Shown here one piece after another: positions 16,132 to 28,588 of a stretch of 64,000 nucleotides of DNA (its first letter is position 1; the number at the start of each line of letters is the position of its first letter). The notes under the pieces are model-generated. The model was given only the letters and a program-made list of their open reading frames with translations. It ran no database searches and was not told the DNA's origin. The position numbers and the translations under genes were made by a program. Source of the stretch: Roseovarius sp. MMSF_3281 (GTDB taxonomy: Bacteria > Pseudomonadota > Alphaproteobacteria > Rhodobacterales > Rhodobacteraceae); the NCBI RefSeq assembly GCF_030733685.1, contig NZ_JASHIM010000006.1, positions 107,402 through 171,401 on the forward strand. The letters run 5' to 3'.

Positions 16132-16158
16132 AAAGGGCGGCCCCGAAAGGCCGCCCCT
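16132..16158 (-). terminator. Rho-independent terminator after acnA
   Basis: On the minus strand GGGCGGCC pairs with GGCCGCCC across a six-base loop (TTTCGG), followed by TTTTGCTT. It begins about 20 bases after the acnA stop. Confidence 0.8.
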
Positions 16159-16179
16159 CTATCCTGTCTGGTCCGAAGA

Positions 16180-18933
<2,754 letters not shown>

Positions 18934-19025
18934 TGTTGGCCTTCCTTTCACGTTCAAGGCAGGAATAGGAATTCGCTGACTTGCTTCTGACCGATTTAAA
19001 ATGTTCGATCAAGAGGAGTCCGCCG

Positions 19026-19051
19026 AAATTGTATACTATTGCACACAATTT
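19026..19051. promoter_or_regulatory. Inverted repeat AAATTGT-N12-ACAATTT upstream of acnA
   Basis: A 7-bp inverted repeat flanks GTATAC-like sequence about 95-120 bases upstream of the acnA start and 125 bases upstream of the divergent DUF1223 gene. A regulator-binding site is inferred only from symmetry and position. Confidence 0.35.
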
Positions 19052-19175
19052 GCCGCGGAATCGCGCCAGAATCAAGCGGTCACCGGGCGCTGACGAAACC
19101 TTGATTGGCTGTTTCAGCCATGAGTACATAGAACAGGAAGGGTATTCAGGATTGTCACGACCACAGGACACCACC

Positions 19176-19874
19176 ATGCGAAACTTCCGCCATTGGACCG
19201 CCGCCTTGCTGATGCTGGCCAGCCCTGCAGTGGCCGAAGACCCGGGGCCCGTCGTCGTAGAGCTTTACACCTCGCAGGGCTGTTCCTCCTGTCCGCCCGC
19301 CGATGCCTACTTTCTTGAACTGGCCAGGCAAGAAGGGATCGTGGCCTTGGCCATGCACGTGGATTATTGGGATTATATCGGCTGGAAAGACAGTTTCGCG
19401 GACCCCGATTATACCGCCCGGCAAAAATCCTATGCCGCGGCTCAAGGCAAGCAAATGGTCTATACCCCGCAGATGATCGTCGATGGCACCTATGATGTCG
19501 CGGGCACCAAGCCCGATGCCGTCGCCACCGCCATCGCCAAGCACCGGGCCGAACCCAACCCGGTGGCGCTCAAGCTGCGCCGCGAGGGCGGCAGCCTGCA
19601 TATCACGGCCACCCCGCGCGGGGCCGTGCCGGGGCGCATGGATGTCACCCTGCTGCGCTATCAACCCAAGGCCACCGTGGCGATCAAATCCGGCGAAAAC
19701 GCGGGCCGCACGCTCAGCTACGCCAATATCGTCACCTCGATGGAAGCCCTGGGCACATGGACGGGCGAAACCCCCCTGCGCCTGACACAACCGATCAAGG
19801 GCGACAGCCCCGTCACCGTCTTGATCCAGCAATCCGGCCACGGCCCAATCACGGCGGCCGCCAAGCTGGAATGA
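19176..19874 (+). CDS. DUF1223 secreted thioredoxin-like protein
   Basis: The signal peptide covers about residues 1-20 (WTAALLMLASPAVAE). The mature part has a thioredoxin-like opening VVVELYTSQGCSSCPPAD with Cys 36 and 39, and HVDYWDYIGWKD, both standard for DUF1223. The family is probably a periplasmic redox protein, but no reaction is established. It has 232 residues from the ATG at 19176; upstream in-frame codons would spoil the signal peptide. It is divergent from acnA. Confidence 0.88.
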   Translation: MRNFRHWTAALLMLASPAVAEDPGPVVVELYTSQGCSSCPPADAYFLELARQEGIVALAMHVDYWDYIGWKDSFADPDYTARQKSYAAAQGKQMVYTPQMIVDGTYDVAGTKPDAVATAIAKHRAEPNPVALKLRREGGSLHITATPRGAVPGRMDVTLLRYQPKATVAIKSGENAGRTLSYANIVTSMEALGTWTGETPLRLTQPIKGDSPVTVLIQQSGHGPITAAAKLE

Positions 19875-20040
19875 GGGTCGCAAGCCAAGGCAAGCGCGCC
19901 AGCTTGTCGGCTAAGTCTATGGCGGCTTTGCGGGGCCGAAAGTGCCTTTCAAGGCGGTGATTTGAAGACGCTCCGCCTCTCTCTCTCGCCCCCGCTGGTA
20001 TCGGCATTCGGTCGCTATGCCAAAAGGCCCATTGCGGTCT

Positions 20041-20157
20041 TTAAAGCGTTCCGCCTTTCACCTGAGGCATCAGCGAAAGGCGGAACGCGTGCAACGATTG
20101 AGCGGAGCACTGCGTTTCGCGAAAATCTGTGTTTCAGGTTTTTCGCGAAACGCTTTA
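20041..20157. repeat. Palindromic intergenic element R1, copy A
   Basis: The element runs from TTAAAGCG to CGCTTTA. The left half pairs GTTCCGCCTTT with AAAGGCGGAAC; the right half holds TTTCGCGAAA and TTTTTCGCGAAACGC. The central part is GTGCAACGATTGAGCGG. The MarC stop codon (TAA on the minus strand) is the last three bases. Copies lie at 23738, 47373 and 54867. Confidence 0.85.
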
Positions 20158-20823
20158 GCCCAAAGGACTCGGGTTTTCCGCCGGCGCGACCTCGAATACC
20201 CCAAGCATATTAAACCCACCGAGAATGGCATCGACCGCAATCGTGGCGAGAATAATTCCCATGACCCGCGATATGACCGAGGCACCTGTATCCCCGATGA
20301 AACGATGCACGAAGCTGGCAGCGAGCAACAGCAACAGTGTCAGCATAAGCACCAGCACCAAAAGCACCGCGGTGGTCGCCTGCTCTGCCACCGTGTTCGA
20401 ACTGTTTTCAGTCAATATAACTATGGCCAGCATCGCGCCGGGCGACGCAATCGAGGGCATGGCCAAGGGAAAAACAGCGCCGGACAGATGATTGCGTTCC
20501 GCCTCGGCGATTTCGCTCTGTGCCTTGGACTCACCGAAAATCATCGAGAGCGCGAACAGGAAAAGAATGATGCCGCCAGCAATCTGAAAAGACCCAAGAC
20601 GAAGGCCAAGCGTTTCGATCATGACCTGTCCGCCGACAAGAAACGCCAGCAAAACCAGAGTTGCGATCAAGACAGCACGAAGCGCAAATCTTCGGTGCAG
20701 TGCCCTTGGCACATTCGACACGGCAAAAAGATAGACCGGGATCGTACCCACCGGGTCGATGACGACGATTAGCGTGATGAACTCGCGTATGATCGGCACC
20801 CAGTCTATAGAAAGCAATGTCAT
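20155..20823 (-). CDS. MarC family membrane protein
   Basis: This inner-membrane protein of the MarC/UPF0056 family has six hydrophobic segments in 222 residues. The characteristic LIVVIDPVGTIPVYL lies near residue 18 and PLAMPSIASPGAM near 113. Despite the name, MarC is not shown to confer multiple antibiotic resistance and its role is unknown. ATG at 20823 has AAAGGG upstream; the ATG at 20841 would add six residues. Base composition is somewhat AT-rich against the neighbours. Its stop codon lies inside repeat R1 copy A. Confidence 0.85.
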   Translation of the reverse strand: MTLLSIDWVPIIREFITLIVVIDPVGTIPVYLFAVSNVPRALHRRFALRAVLIATLVLLAFLVGGQVMIETLGLRLGSFQIAGGIILFLFALSMIFGESKAQSEIAEAERNHLSGAVFPLAMPSIASPGAMLAIVILTENSSNTVAEQATTAVLLVLVLMLTLLLLLAASFVHRFIGDTGASVISRVMGIILATIAVDAILGGFNMLGVFEVAPAENPSPLG

Positions 20824-21000
20824 CAAAGTCCCTTTGTCCATTTTCAGCCCTGCGTATATTGCGCGCGCCTACGCCAAGCCAAGAAAAGTTAAGGCGATTG
20901 CTTGCCTGGAACCGGCGCTCGCCCAAGTCATAGCTAAGGTTGGCCTGAACCCGCAGCGGTCAGTTTAGGCCGGGCTTCAAATTGGTCGCGCGTCCGAAAC

Positions 21001-21405
21001 TCACTCGCCCTTCATCAGGCGGTCCGCCTTCTTGCGCACCAGAACGGTGCGCAAATCATGCATCGCCAGCAACAGCGCATCGGTCACGTCTTCCAACTGT
21101 TCGTCGGTGGCCCGCGATTGTGCCCACTGGGTGGTGGTGTTGAGGTAATCCACCGCCCGGAAAATATCGTCCATGTCCCGATGCGCGAGGATTTCGGCAC
21201 GCTCGGCCATCCATTCCTCGATGGCCGCGATATCCGCCTCGCTCAGCACGCGGTCGCCATGGGGCTTGATCTCGGCCTTGCGGATATTGACCACGGCAAT
21301 CTGGTCCATATCAATCCGCCGTTGCCGGTTTTCGGTGTCCACACGGAACACGAAGGCCCCGTTTTCGCGGACTCTGAAATAATACTTGGGAAGATCGCCC
21401 GCCAT
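21001..21405 (-). CDS. Conserved hypothetical protein (134 aa)
   Basis: This soluble 134-residue protein begins MAGDLPKYYFRVRENGAFVF, then a basic beta-rich stretch (DTENRQRRIDMDQIAVVN). The C-terminal half is helical and charged, with two Trp-containing helices (EEWMAERAEIL, TTTQWAQSRATDEQL). No catalytic motif is seen. It lies four bases after the VOC gene in the same direction, so it is the last gene of an aminotransferase-VOC operon. I do not recognise a function. Confidence 0.75.
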   Translation of the reverse strand: MAGDLPKYYFRVRENGAFVFRVDTENRQRRIDMDQIAVVNIRKAEIKPHGDRVLSEADIAAIEEWMAERAEILAHRDMDDIFRAVDYLNTTTQWAQSRATDEQLEDVTDALLLAMHDLRTVLVRKKADRLMKGE

Positions 21406-21409
21406 CGCG

Positions 21410-22995
<1,586 letters not shown>

Positions 22996-23070
22996 TCACT
23001 TCTTCGAATGTCTTAGAGTCCGCGACAAGACGTATCAAGCACCCTGCACGATCACGCGAAAGGAATCCCG

Positions 23071-23475
23071 ATGAACGAGCAAACCAACGACGGCTGGTTC
23101 GACCCCGAGGCCACCACCTTCGGCGACCGTGTCGCCGGTGCCCGCGAACAGGCAGGCATGACACAAACGGAACTGGCCAAACGCCTTGGCGTGAAACTCA
23201 AGACCCTCAAGGGCTGGGAAAACGACCTTAGCGAACCGCGCGCCAACAAGCTGTCGATGATGGCTGGCCTGCTCAATGTTTCGCTCCTGTGGCTTCTGTC
23301 GGGCGAGGGCGAAGGCCCCGACGCACCGGGCGAAGAGGGCGAACTGTCGCGCGATGTCACCGAATTGCTGACCGAGATTCGCGATATCCGCACCCACATG
23401 GCGCAATACGTGGATCGCCTGGGGCGCTTGGAAAAGAACCTGCGCGCCAAACTCAAGGACGAGGCCGGTGCCTGA
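23071..23475 (+). CDS. XRE-family transcriptional regulator
   Basis: A 134-residue DNA-binding protein. The helix-turn-helix spans about residues 22-73 (AREQAGMTQTELAKRLGVKLKTLKGWEND), followed by a coiled-coil-like tail (about 95-134). AAGGA precedes the ATG. The gene is divergent from aspC and shares an 8-nt overlap (GTGCCTGA) with sdhE, so it is co-translated with the flavinylation factor. Its target is unknown; autoregulation of the pair is plausible. Confidence 0.9.
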   Translation: MNEQTNDGWFDPEATTFGDRVAGAREQAGMTQTELAKRLGVKLKTLKGWENDLSEPRANKLSMMAGLLNVSLLWLLSGEGEGPDAPGEEGELSRDVTELLTEIRDIRTHMAQYVDRLGRLEKNLRAKLKDEAGA

Positions 23476-23740
23476 GGAAACCCGCGACATCCGGCTCAAG
23501 CGGCTGTACATGCGTTCCATCCGGCGTGGCATCAAGGAAATGGATATCATCCTTGGTCGCTACGCCGACACGCGCCTGACCGATTTGGACGAGGCCAGCC
23601 TCGACAGCTACGACGCGCTTTTGTCGGAAAACGATCAGGATCTCTATCAATGGGTGACAGGGCAGGCCGCCCCCCCCAGCGGTCTGGCCCCCCTGATCGA
23701 AGATATCGCACGGCTGTCCAACGCCAGCGGCGCCGAGTAA
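23468..23740 (+). CDS. sdhE: Succinate dehydrogenase flavinylation factor SdhE
   Basis: SdhE (DUF339) promotes covalent FAD attachment to SdhA. The family signature RSIRRGIKEMDIILGRY is near residue 17, with the RGxxE motif seen as RGIKE, and NDQDLYQWVTG near 55. It has 90 residues. The GTG start lies inside the end of the XRE gene. The TAA stop is also the first bases of repeat R1 copy C. Confidence 0.9.
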   Translation: MPEETRDIRLKRLYMRSIRRGIKEMDIILGRYADTRLTDLDEASLDSYDALLSENDQDLYQWVTGQAAPPSGLAPLIEDIARLSNASGAE

Positions 23741-23795
23741 AGCACTCCGCCTTTCGCGAAAAGCTGTCAGCCAGGTTTTTCGCGAAACGCTTTAA
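23738..23795. repeat. Palindromic intergenic element R1, shortened copy C
   Basis: About 58 bp. It keeps the left end TAAAGC-CTCCGCCTTTCGCGAAA and the right end GGTTTTTCGCGAAACGCTTTAA but has lost the middle of copies A and B. The sdhE stop codon is its first triplet. Confidence 0.75.
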
Positions 23796-23887
23796 TTCGG
23801 ATTTTACAGGCTCCCCGCAGGGTTTAACCGATTATTCGGCAATTTATTCCAATGTCCCTCCCCAAGCAGTATCGCACGGAGACGGAC

Positions 23888-24388
23888 ATGAGTTTGCACA
23901 CCCCCTTCGAGGCCCCCGCGAACAAGCAGGGTTTCATGACAGGCTACCTTGACGCGCTGGCGCTGGTCGAACGGCTGCACCGGCTTTTGCTGGACGTGAT
24001 CAAGGATGAATTCGAACGCGTGGGCATTCTTGAAATCAACGCGGTTCAGGCGCTCTTGCTGTTCAACATCGGCGACAACGAGGTGACGGCGGGCGAACTC
24101 AAGACCCGCGGCTACTACCAGGGCAGCAACGTCAGCTACAATCTCAAGAAACTGGTGGAAATGGGCTATATGCACCACCAGCGCTGCGAGGTGGATCGCC
24201 GCTCGGTCCGGGTCCGGCTGACGGAAAGGGGCCGCGGTATCCGCGATATCGTCGCACAGCTTTTTGAGCGTCACGCCCAGGGGATGCAGGACAAGGGGGT
24301 GCTGGGACTTGACGGCATCGACCAGATCACCGGCTCCCTGCGCCGCGTCGAACGCTATTGGACGGACCAGATCCGGTATATCTACTGA
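23888..24388 (+). CDS. MarR-family regulator, LdtR-like
   Basis: This winged-helix protein has 166 residues from the ATG at 23888; an ATG at 23852 would add 12. The sequence holds LEINAVQALLLFNIGDNEVTAGELKTR, then the recognition helix region GSNVSYNLKKLVEMGYMHHQR and the wing DRRSVRVRLTERG. The GYYQGSNVSYN pattern is the one I recall from LdtR of Rhizobiales, which controls cell-wall transpeptidases. The target here is unknown. It stands alone. Confidence 0.88.
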   Translation: MSLHTPFEAPANKQGFMTGYLDALALVERLHRLLLDVIKDEFERVGILEINAVQALLLFNIGDNEVTAGELKTRGYYQGSNVSYNLKKLVEMGYMHHQRCEVDRRSVRVRLTERGRGIRDIVAQLFERHAQGMQDKGVLGLDGIDQITGSLRRVERYWTDQIRYIY

Positions 24389-24420
24389 TCCGGGCCTCTA
24401 TGCTCTTGGCAGGCCATGGA

Positions 24421-24536
24421 TGCCTCCGGCGGGGGTATTTGGCCCAAGAAAAACCATGGCGCGCGGCTTTTCTGAGGGGCGAATACCCCGAGGGCGTGCG
24501 CCCGTAGGGCGGCGGGGGCCGCGCCCATATCCCCCG
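24421..24536 (-). repeat. Dispersed intergenic repeat R2, copy 2
   Basis: Read on the minus strand it has GCCCTACGGGC hairpins followed by GGGGTATTCG and a second TATTTGGCCC-like element next to CGCCGGAGGC. It fills the gap between the MarR gene and DUF1194 and is less regular than the other copies, perhaps two nested copies. Confidence 0.55.
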
Positions 24537-24541
24537 TGACC

Positions 24542-25243
24542 CTATCCGCGCGGGGCAGGGGACATCGTGCCGCCCAACATGATATCATTGATCTCGCGGT
24601 ACAGTTTCCGGGTCATGGCGCTTTGAAAATCCTCGAACCCATCGGCGGTTTCGACAAAGGCATTGCGCCCCCGGATCACCTCGCTGCGGTAAAATCCCAG
24701 AACCTCGGCATCATGGCCAAGGATCACCAAACCGTTGACCGTCACATCGCCCAGGGGAAAATGGCGGTAGGCAAGGCGCGGGCCAAAGCCATCGTTGTTC
24801 ACCCCGTCGCCCGACACGTCGATCACCCGCCGGTTACAAAGCGGCGCGCGGGCCAGCATCCGCGCCGCATATCCAATGCCATAGCCCATGGCGGTGGGAA
24901 ACGCGTTTTCGCTGCGCACCGACCCGGTCAGCGCCTGCACCGCCTTGTCGATATCGGCCTCCGATCGCAGCAGGCGCCAGTCCATCAGGACTTTCTGCTT
25001 GTACCGCCCGCTCCATTCATAGGCCGAAAGCGCCACCGCGCCCGCACCGCCGCTCAGGATCGCATGCCGCACCTCGGGCGCATCCAGCGCGGCGGCCAGC
25101 CCGACACGCTGCAAATCATATTCCACCTCGTCCACCGAGGAGGAGACATCCAAGGCCAGCACCAGTGCCAATCGGCACCCTTCGGCCCCGGCGGGCAGCG
25201 CCGCCAGGGTCCAAAGCCACAACGCCGTGGCAAGCCTTACCAA
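24542..25243 (-). CDS. DUF1194 secreted von Willebrand-like protein
   Basis: The signal peptide is about residues 1-20 (ATALWLWTLAALPAGAEG). The mature part opens LALVLALDVSSSVDEVEYDLQR, a MIDAS-type DxSxS metal site, and has VIDVSGDGVNNDG near residue 142, both typical of DUF1194. Members are exported proteins of unknown role in Rhodobacteraceae and Rhizobiales. The start is a TTG overlapping the stop of the glyoxalase gene, so the two are co-transcribed. Confidence 0.83.
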   Translation of the reverse strand: MVRLATALWLWTLAALPAGAEGCRLALVLALDVSSSVDEVEYDLQRVGLAAALDAPEVRHAILSGGAGAVALSAYEWSGRYKQKVLMDWRLLRSEADIDKAVQALTGSVRSENAFPTAMGYGIGYAARMLARAPLCNRRVIDVSGDGVNNDGFGPRLAYRHFPLGDVTVNGLVILGHDAEVLGFYRSEVIRGRNAFVETADGFEDFQSAMTRKLYREINDIMLGGTMSPAPRG

Positions 25244-25665
25244 TGGCCCGTGTTTTCCATGCTCGCCCAGGGTTCGGCTGGCTCCAGGGCCTCTCCCTCC
25301 TGCAACAATTCGACCGAGATGTTGTCGGGGCTGCGCACAAAGGCCATGCGCCCGTCACGCGGCGGGCGGTTGATGGTCACGCCATTGTCCTGCAAGTGCT
25401 GGCACATCTCGTAGATATTGCCGACCGAATAGGCCAGGTGCCCGAAGTGGCGGCTGTCATCGGGCAGGGCATCGTCCCCATCCCAGTTATAGGTCAGTTC
25501 GACGGGGCATTCCTCCTGGCCGTCGGGCGCCATGAAAAGCAGGGTGAAACGCCCGGCTTCCACATCCATGCGCCGCACCTCTTTCAGGCCCAGCAATTCG
25601 TAGAACTGTTTTGATTTTTCCAGGTCCTTCACCCGGACCATGGTGTGCAAATACCTGACACGCAT
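25237..25665 (-). CDS. gloA: Lactoylglutathione lyase (glyoxalase I)
   Basis: This VOC enzyme converts the methylglyoxal-glutathione hemithioacetal to S-lactoylglutathione. It begins YLHTMVRVKDLEKSKQFYELLGL with the metal His at residue 7. ELTYNWD near 57, GHLAYSVGNIYEMC near 75 and a final ISVELLQEG supply the other ligands. It is 142 residues long. The C-terminus ends GHW and overlaps the DUF1194 start by seven bases. Confidence 0.9.
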   Translation of the reverse strand: MRVRYLHTMVRVKDLEKSKQFYELLGLKEVRRMDVEAGRFTLLFMAPDGQEECPVELTYNWDGDDALPDDSRHFGHLAYSVGNIYEMCQHLQDNGVTINRPPRDGRMAFVRSPDNISVELLQEGEALEPAEPWASMENTGHW

Positions 25666-25745
25666 CGCGGTTCACTCCTGTTGATGTCTCCACGGCAGAA
25701 GATAGCAATTGCACGGCGCGAGTCGAGGGCGTGCGCCCGCCCCCC

Positions 25746-27188
25746 TCAGAAAGTTGACCGCACCCCGAGCGACAGGCCGAACTCGCGGCTATCGAACAGC
25801 GACACGTTCGATTGCGTTCGTGCATAGTTGATCCCGAGGGAGGGGGCGAATTCCAGGAATTCAAGCTCCGAGAACGTGAATTCGGCACCGGCCACGAGTT
25901 TGCGATCGCTGCGCGCCGATGCCCCGTAGCGGGGCCTGTCGTACTCACGCCCGACAAAGGTCAGGGAAAAGCGGCTCTCGGTGCCCCAGACTTCGAAGGT
26001 CGGTGCGAAGCTTACAGCCGCAAGAAGGGACTCATGCGCAATGGCCGAAGATACCGATGTCACATCCTCCACGGCCATCGAGAGAGTCAGATCGCCCTTG
26101 TCCGCAACCGGCATGCGCCAATAGCCCGACAGGCCAAGGGTTTCCGACGACCGCGCGCTGTTGTCATGCCGCCTTTGATCTTCGTAAGAGACCTCAAGGC
26201 CCGTTAAGCGGCCGGCCCCGATTGCCCAGTCGCGCCCCAGATCAAGGCGCGCGTATTCCGACAGCGGGTCATGCCCGTACCAATTGTGGCCAATCGTCAG
26301 CTCCACCGTGGTTCGCGCACTGCCGGTCGTGTTGGGAAAGGTGAGGCCCCCGAAAACCTCCACCTCGGTGAAGGCGTAATCGCTGGCCTTGGCGGTGGGT
26401 ACGTTGCGCTTTGCCTCGCTCGAGAGGGAATAGCGCCGGTCATCCACCGAGAATCCCACGTGTACACGCGGCGCACCGTCCGGGGTCGCCCGTGTCAGCT
26501 GATGGCGCAGGGTAAAGGCGCTGCTGTACTCCACCCCCGACAGCGGGACAGCGGCCGGGTTCACGAAGGTGATGCCGCCGACTGTCAGGGTGTTCGACGT
26601 CGGGCCACCATTGATGTTCGATGAGGGCTTGATCGAAAACGCCAGCCGCGTGGTCGTCGGATTCGCGGCGCGCACCCGCTTGAACTGTGCCGCCGCGGCC
26701 CGCTCCAGGCGCGGCTTGTCCGAGGCTTGCCCGGCGCGCCGCAACCACCACTGCGCCGCGCCATAGCGTTCCTGCGCACTCAGGGCCTGCGACAAGGTAT
26801 AGGCGGCGGCAAAATGCTCGTCGTCGCTTTGCGCCGCCCGCCATGCGCGCTGCGCGGCCAGCTGGCTCTTTTCGAAACGGCCAAGTTCTGCTTCGGCCCG
26901 TGCCAATATCATCAACGCGGTGAAATCGCGCGGATCGGCCCGCAACAGGCCAAGGGCGACCGCATGCGCGGCCAGGGGCCGCTCCTGCCGCAATAGCGCT
27001 GTTCCCATCTCCCGCGCCTCGGGCCGTGACAGGCGTTGTTCCTGGCTCATGCCGCCGGTTGCGCCAAGAACGACAAGCCCGAGCGCCAGCACACAACATT
27101 GCAGCAGCCTGCCACCCCCGCCGCAAAGCCGGCGCCCTCCGGTCGTTTGCCGGGTGGGCCCTGGATTTAACCGTTCCGACATATACAC
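25746..27188 (-). CDS. Slam-like outer-membrane translocator (type XI secretion)
   Basis: Residues about 27-50 form a signal-type hydrophobic segment ending GGMSQEQ. A TPR-like helical region follows (about 55-180: ALLRQERPLAAHAVALGLL, RAEAELGRFEKSQLAAQ, QALSAQERYGAAQWWLRRAG). From about 185 the protein alternates like a beta-barrel and ends in aromatic GVRSTF, as outer-membrane proteins do. TPRs before a C-terminal barrel is the Slam (surface lipoprotein assembly modifier) layout. Slam moves lipoproteins to the cell surface. The gene begins 23 bases after a matching lipoprotein gene. The assignment is from architecture and context; the sequence is divergent from neisserial Slams. Confidence 0.72.
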   Translation of the reverse strand: MYMSERLNPGPTRQTTGGRRLCGGGGRLLQCCVLALGLVVLGATGGMSQEQRLSRPEAREMGTALLRQERPLAAHAVALGLLRADPRDFTALMILARAEAELGRFEKSQLAAQRAWRAAQSDDEHFAAAYTLSQALSAQERYGAAQWWLRRAGQASDKPRLERAAAAQFKRVRAANPTTTRLAFSIKPSSNINGGPTSNTLTVGGITFVNPAAVPLSGVEYSSAFTLRHQLTRATPDGAPRVHVGFSVDDRRYSLSSEAKRNVPTAKASDYAFTEVEVFGGLTFPNTTGSARTTVELTIGHNWYGHDPLSEYARLDLGRDWAIGAGRLTGLEVSYEDQRRHDNSARSSETLGLSGYWRMPVADKGDLTLSMAVEDVTSVSSAIAHESLLAAVSFAPTFEVWGTESRFSLTFVGREYDRPRYGASARSDRKLVAGAEFTFSELEFLEFAPSLGINYARTQSNVSLFDSREFGLSLGVRSTF

Positions 27189-27211
27189 ACCCCAGACCCG
27201 GTTTCGCGGGA

Positions 27212-28378
27212 TTACGGCGTCTCCACGACGTCGTTGACCGTGACACCGATCTCGCGGGCGCGGTTGTCGCTGGTGATGACAACCGAGTCGATCTCGCTTT
27301 CGATCTCGGCCCCGTCAGGGATACCGCTCCGATCGGCCGCAAGTTGCGGCACCGGGCGGCCCTGGTCGACAAGGTTTTCGATGCTTTCGCGGTTGTCGCT
27401 GTTCAGCCCGCTGATCGACCCGCTGGTGGTCCGCTCTTCCTCGACCGTCAGGCCGGTATCGCCAACCGGAACTTCGACAGTCTCGGTATGGGTCCAGGTG
27501 ATCTCTTCAAAGAACACTTCCTGTTGCTCTCCGGGGCCTTCGATCACGATATTGGCTGCCATCTCCCCGCCATCCGGCCCGCCGATGAAGCCTTCGAAAA
27601 ACCCGGAATCGACTTCGCTGTCGCCACTGGGGTCCAGGGTGACGGCCTCGCCTCCGGTGAAGGTGCCGGTCTGGTTGTTGAACGACACCCGTTTCAAAAC
27701 GATATCCGGCAAATCGGCCAGCGGTGTCCCATCCACGGTTCTTCTGCTCCGGTTCGAAACGGTTCCGACGATCGAGCCTTGAATGTTCCCATCCGGGTCA
27801 AGGTCCAGCACGTCAAGAAGCAGCCTCGAATCGCCCTGGACAAGTTCGATACCAGTCCGGTCGTCCTTCTTGCGCAGCCCGGCATAGGTGCCAAGGTAAA
27901 CGTATTCGCCGTCATCCTCATTGTTGATCGGAGGCAACGCGAAGCTGTCTCGCTTGACGTTCGCCCCGCCGTACCCAAGGTCTGACCAATCCCCGAGGGC
28001 CGCGGCGCCCTGCATGTTCTCGGAGCTGACGAAAACGGCGTAATGGTCGATCTGGCCGGTCGTCGCTGTGCGCCGGCTGCGATACACGTTGCCCTGGCCG
28101 ATCGTGCCCACGCGATCATAACGGCCCTCGGGGCCATCGAAGGGCAGGTTGTTGATCACCAGTTCGTCGTTCTCGGCGTCGTACTCGACATCGTTCAGTG
28201 TAAGGCTCTGCTCAAGGTTGAAAGCGAAAAGCGAATTTTCGGTCGTGGGCTCTTCGGCGTCGACATCCTCGGTTTCGCCATCGTTTTCCGCCGTCGTATC
28301 AGGTTCAAACGGATTACTGCCCCCGCCGCAAGCGGCAAGAAACAGCGGCAATAGAAAAATAGCCAACGCACGTGTCAT
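27212..28378 (-). CDS. Putative surface lipoprotein with TbpB-like C-terminal barrel, likely Slam substrate
   Basis: The lipobox FLAACGGGS predicts lipidation at Cys 17. An acidic, low-complexity linker follows (about 25-48). The rest is beta-rich. Near residue 240 it holds [15 protein letters not shown], then [21 protein letters not shown], resembling the FxGxxAxExGGxF pattern of TbpB/HpuA/factor-H-binding barrels that Slams recognise. It has 388 residues and no ligand-binding signature I know. It lies directly upstream of the Slam-like gene in the same direction, and starts divergently from thyX. Confidence 0.7.
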   Translation of the reverse strand: MTRALAIFLLPLFLAACGGGSNPFEPDTTAENDGETEDVDAEEPTTENSLFAFNLEQSLTLNDVEYDAENDELVINNLPFDGPEGRYDRVGTIGQGNVYRSRRTATTGQIDHYAVFVSSENMQGAAALGDWSDLGYGGANVKRDSFALPPINNEDDGEYVYLGTYAGLRKKDDRTGIELVQGDSRLLLDVLDLDPDGNIQGSIVGTVSNRSRRTVDGTPLADLPDIVLKRVSFNNQTGTFTGGEAVTLDPSGDSEVDSGFFEGFIGGPDGGEMAANIVIEGPGEQQEVFFEEITWTHTETVEVPVGDTGLTVEEERTTSGSISGLNSDNRESIENLVDQGRPVPQLAADRSGIPDGAEIESEIDSVVITSDNRAREIGVTVNDVVETP

Positions 28379-28588
28379 GATGAGACTGCCCTCGATAATG
28401 CCCGATTTTTTCTTTGTTTTTTGCGAAAGTCCTTTGATTTCAAGGCAAAGTCAAATGTTCTTCGGGTGACCGTTCAAGGAAACCCATCACTGTGGCATGT
28501 CCGCCAACACCCCATATTGCCGTTTTCGTGTCCGGCTCCGCGATATATAGTGTCAGGCGACTCGCCTTGGCCAACGAAAGGATCCCCC

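Noticed and set aside
25812..27985. Plus-strand frames opposite the Slam-like and lipoprotein genes
   Set aside because: The minus-strand pair has a signal, lipobox, TPRs and barrel; the plus frames have none.
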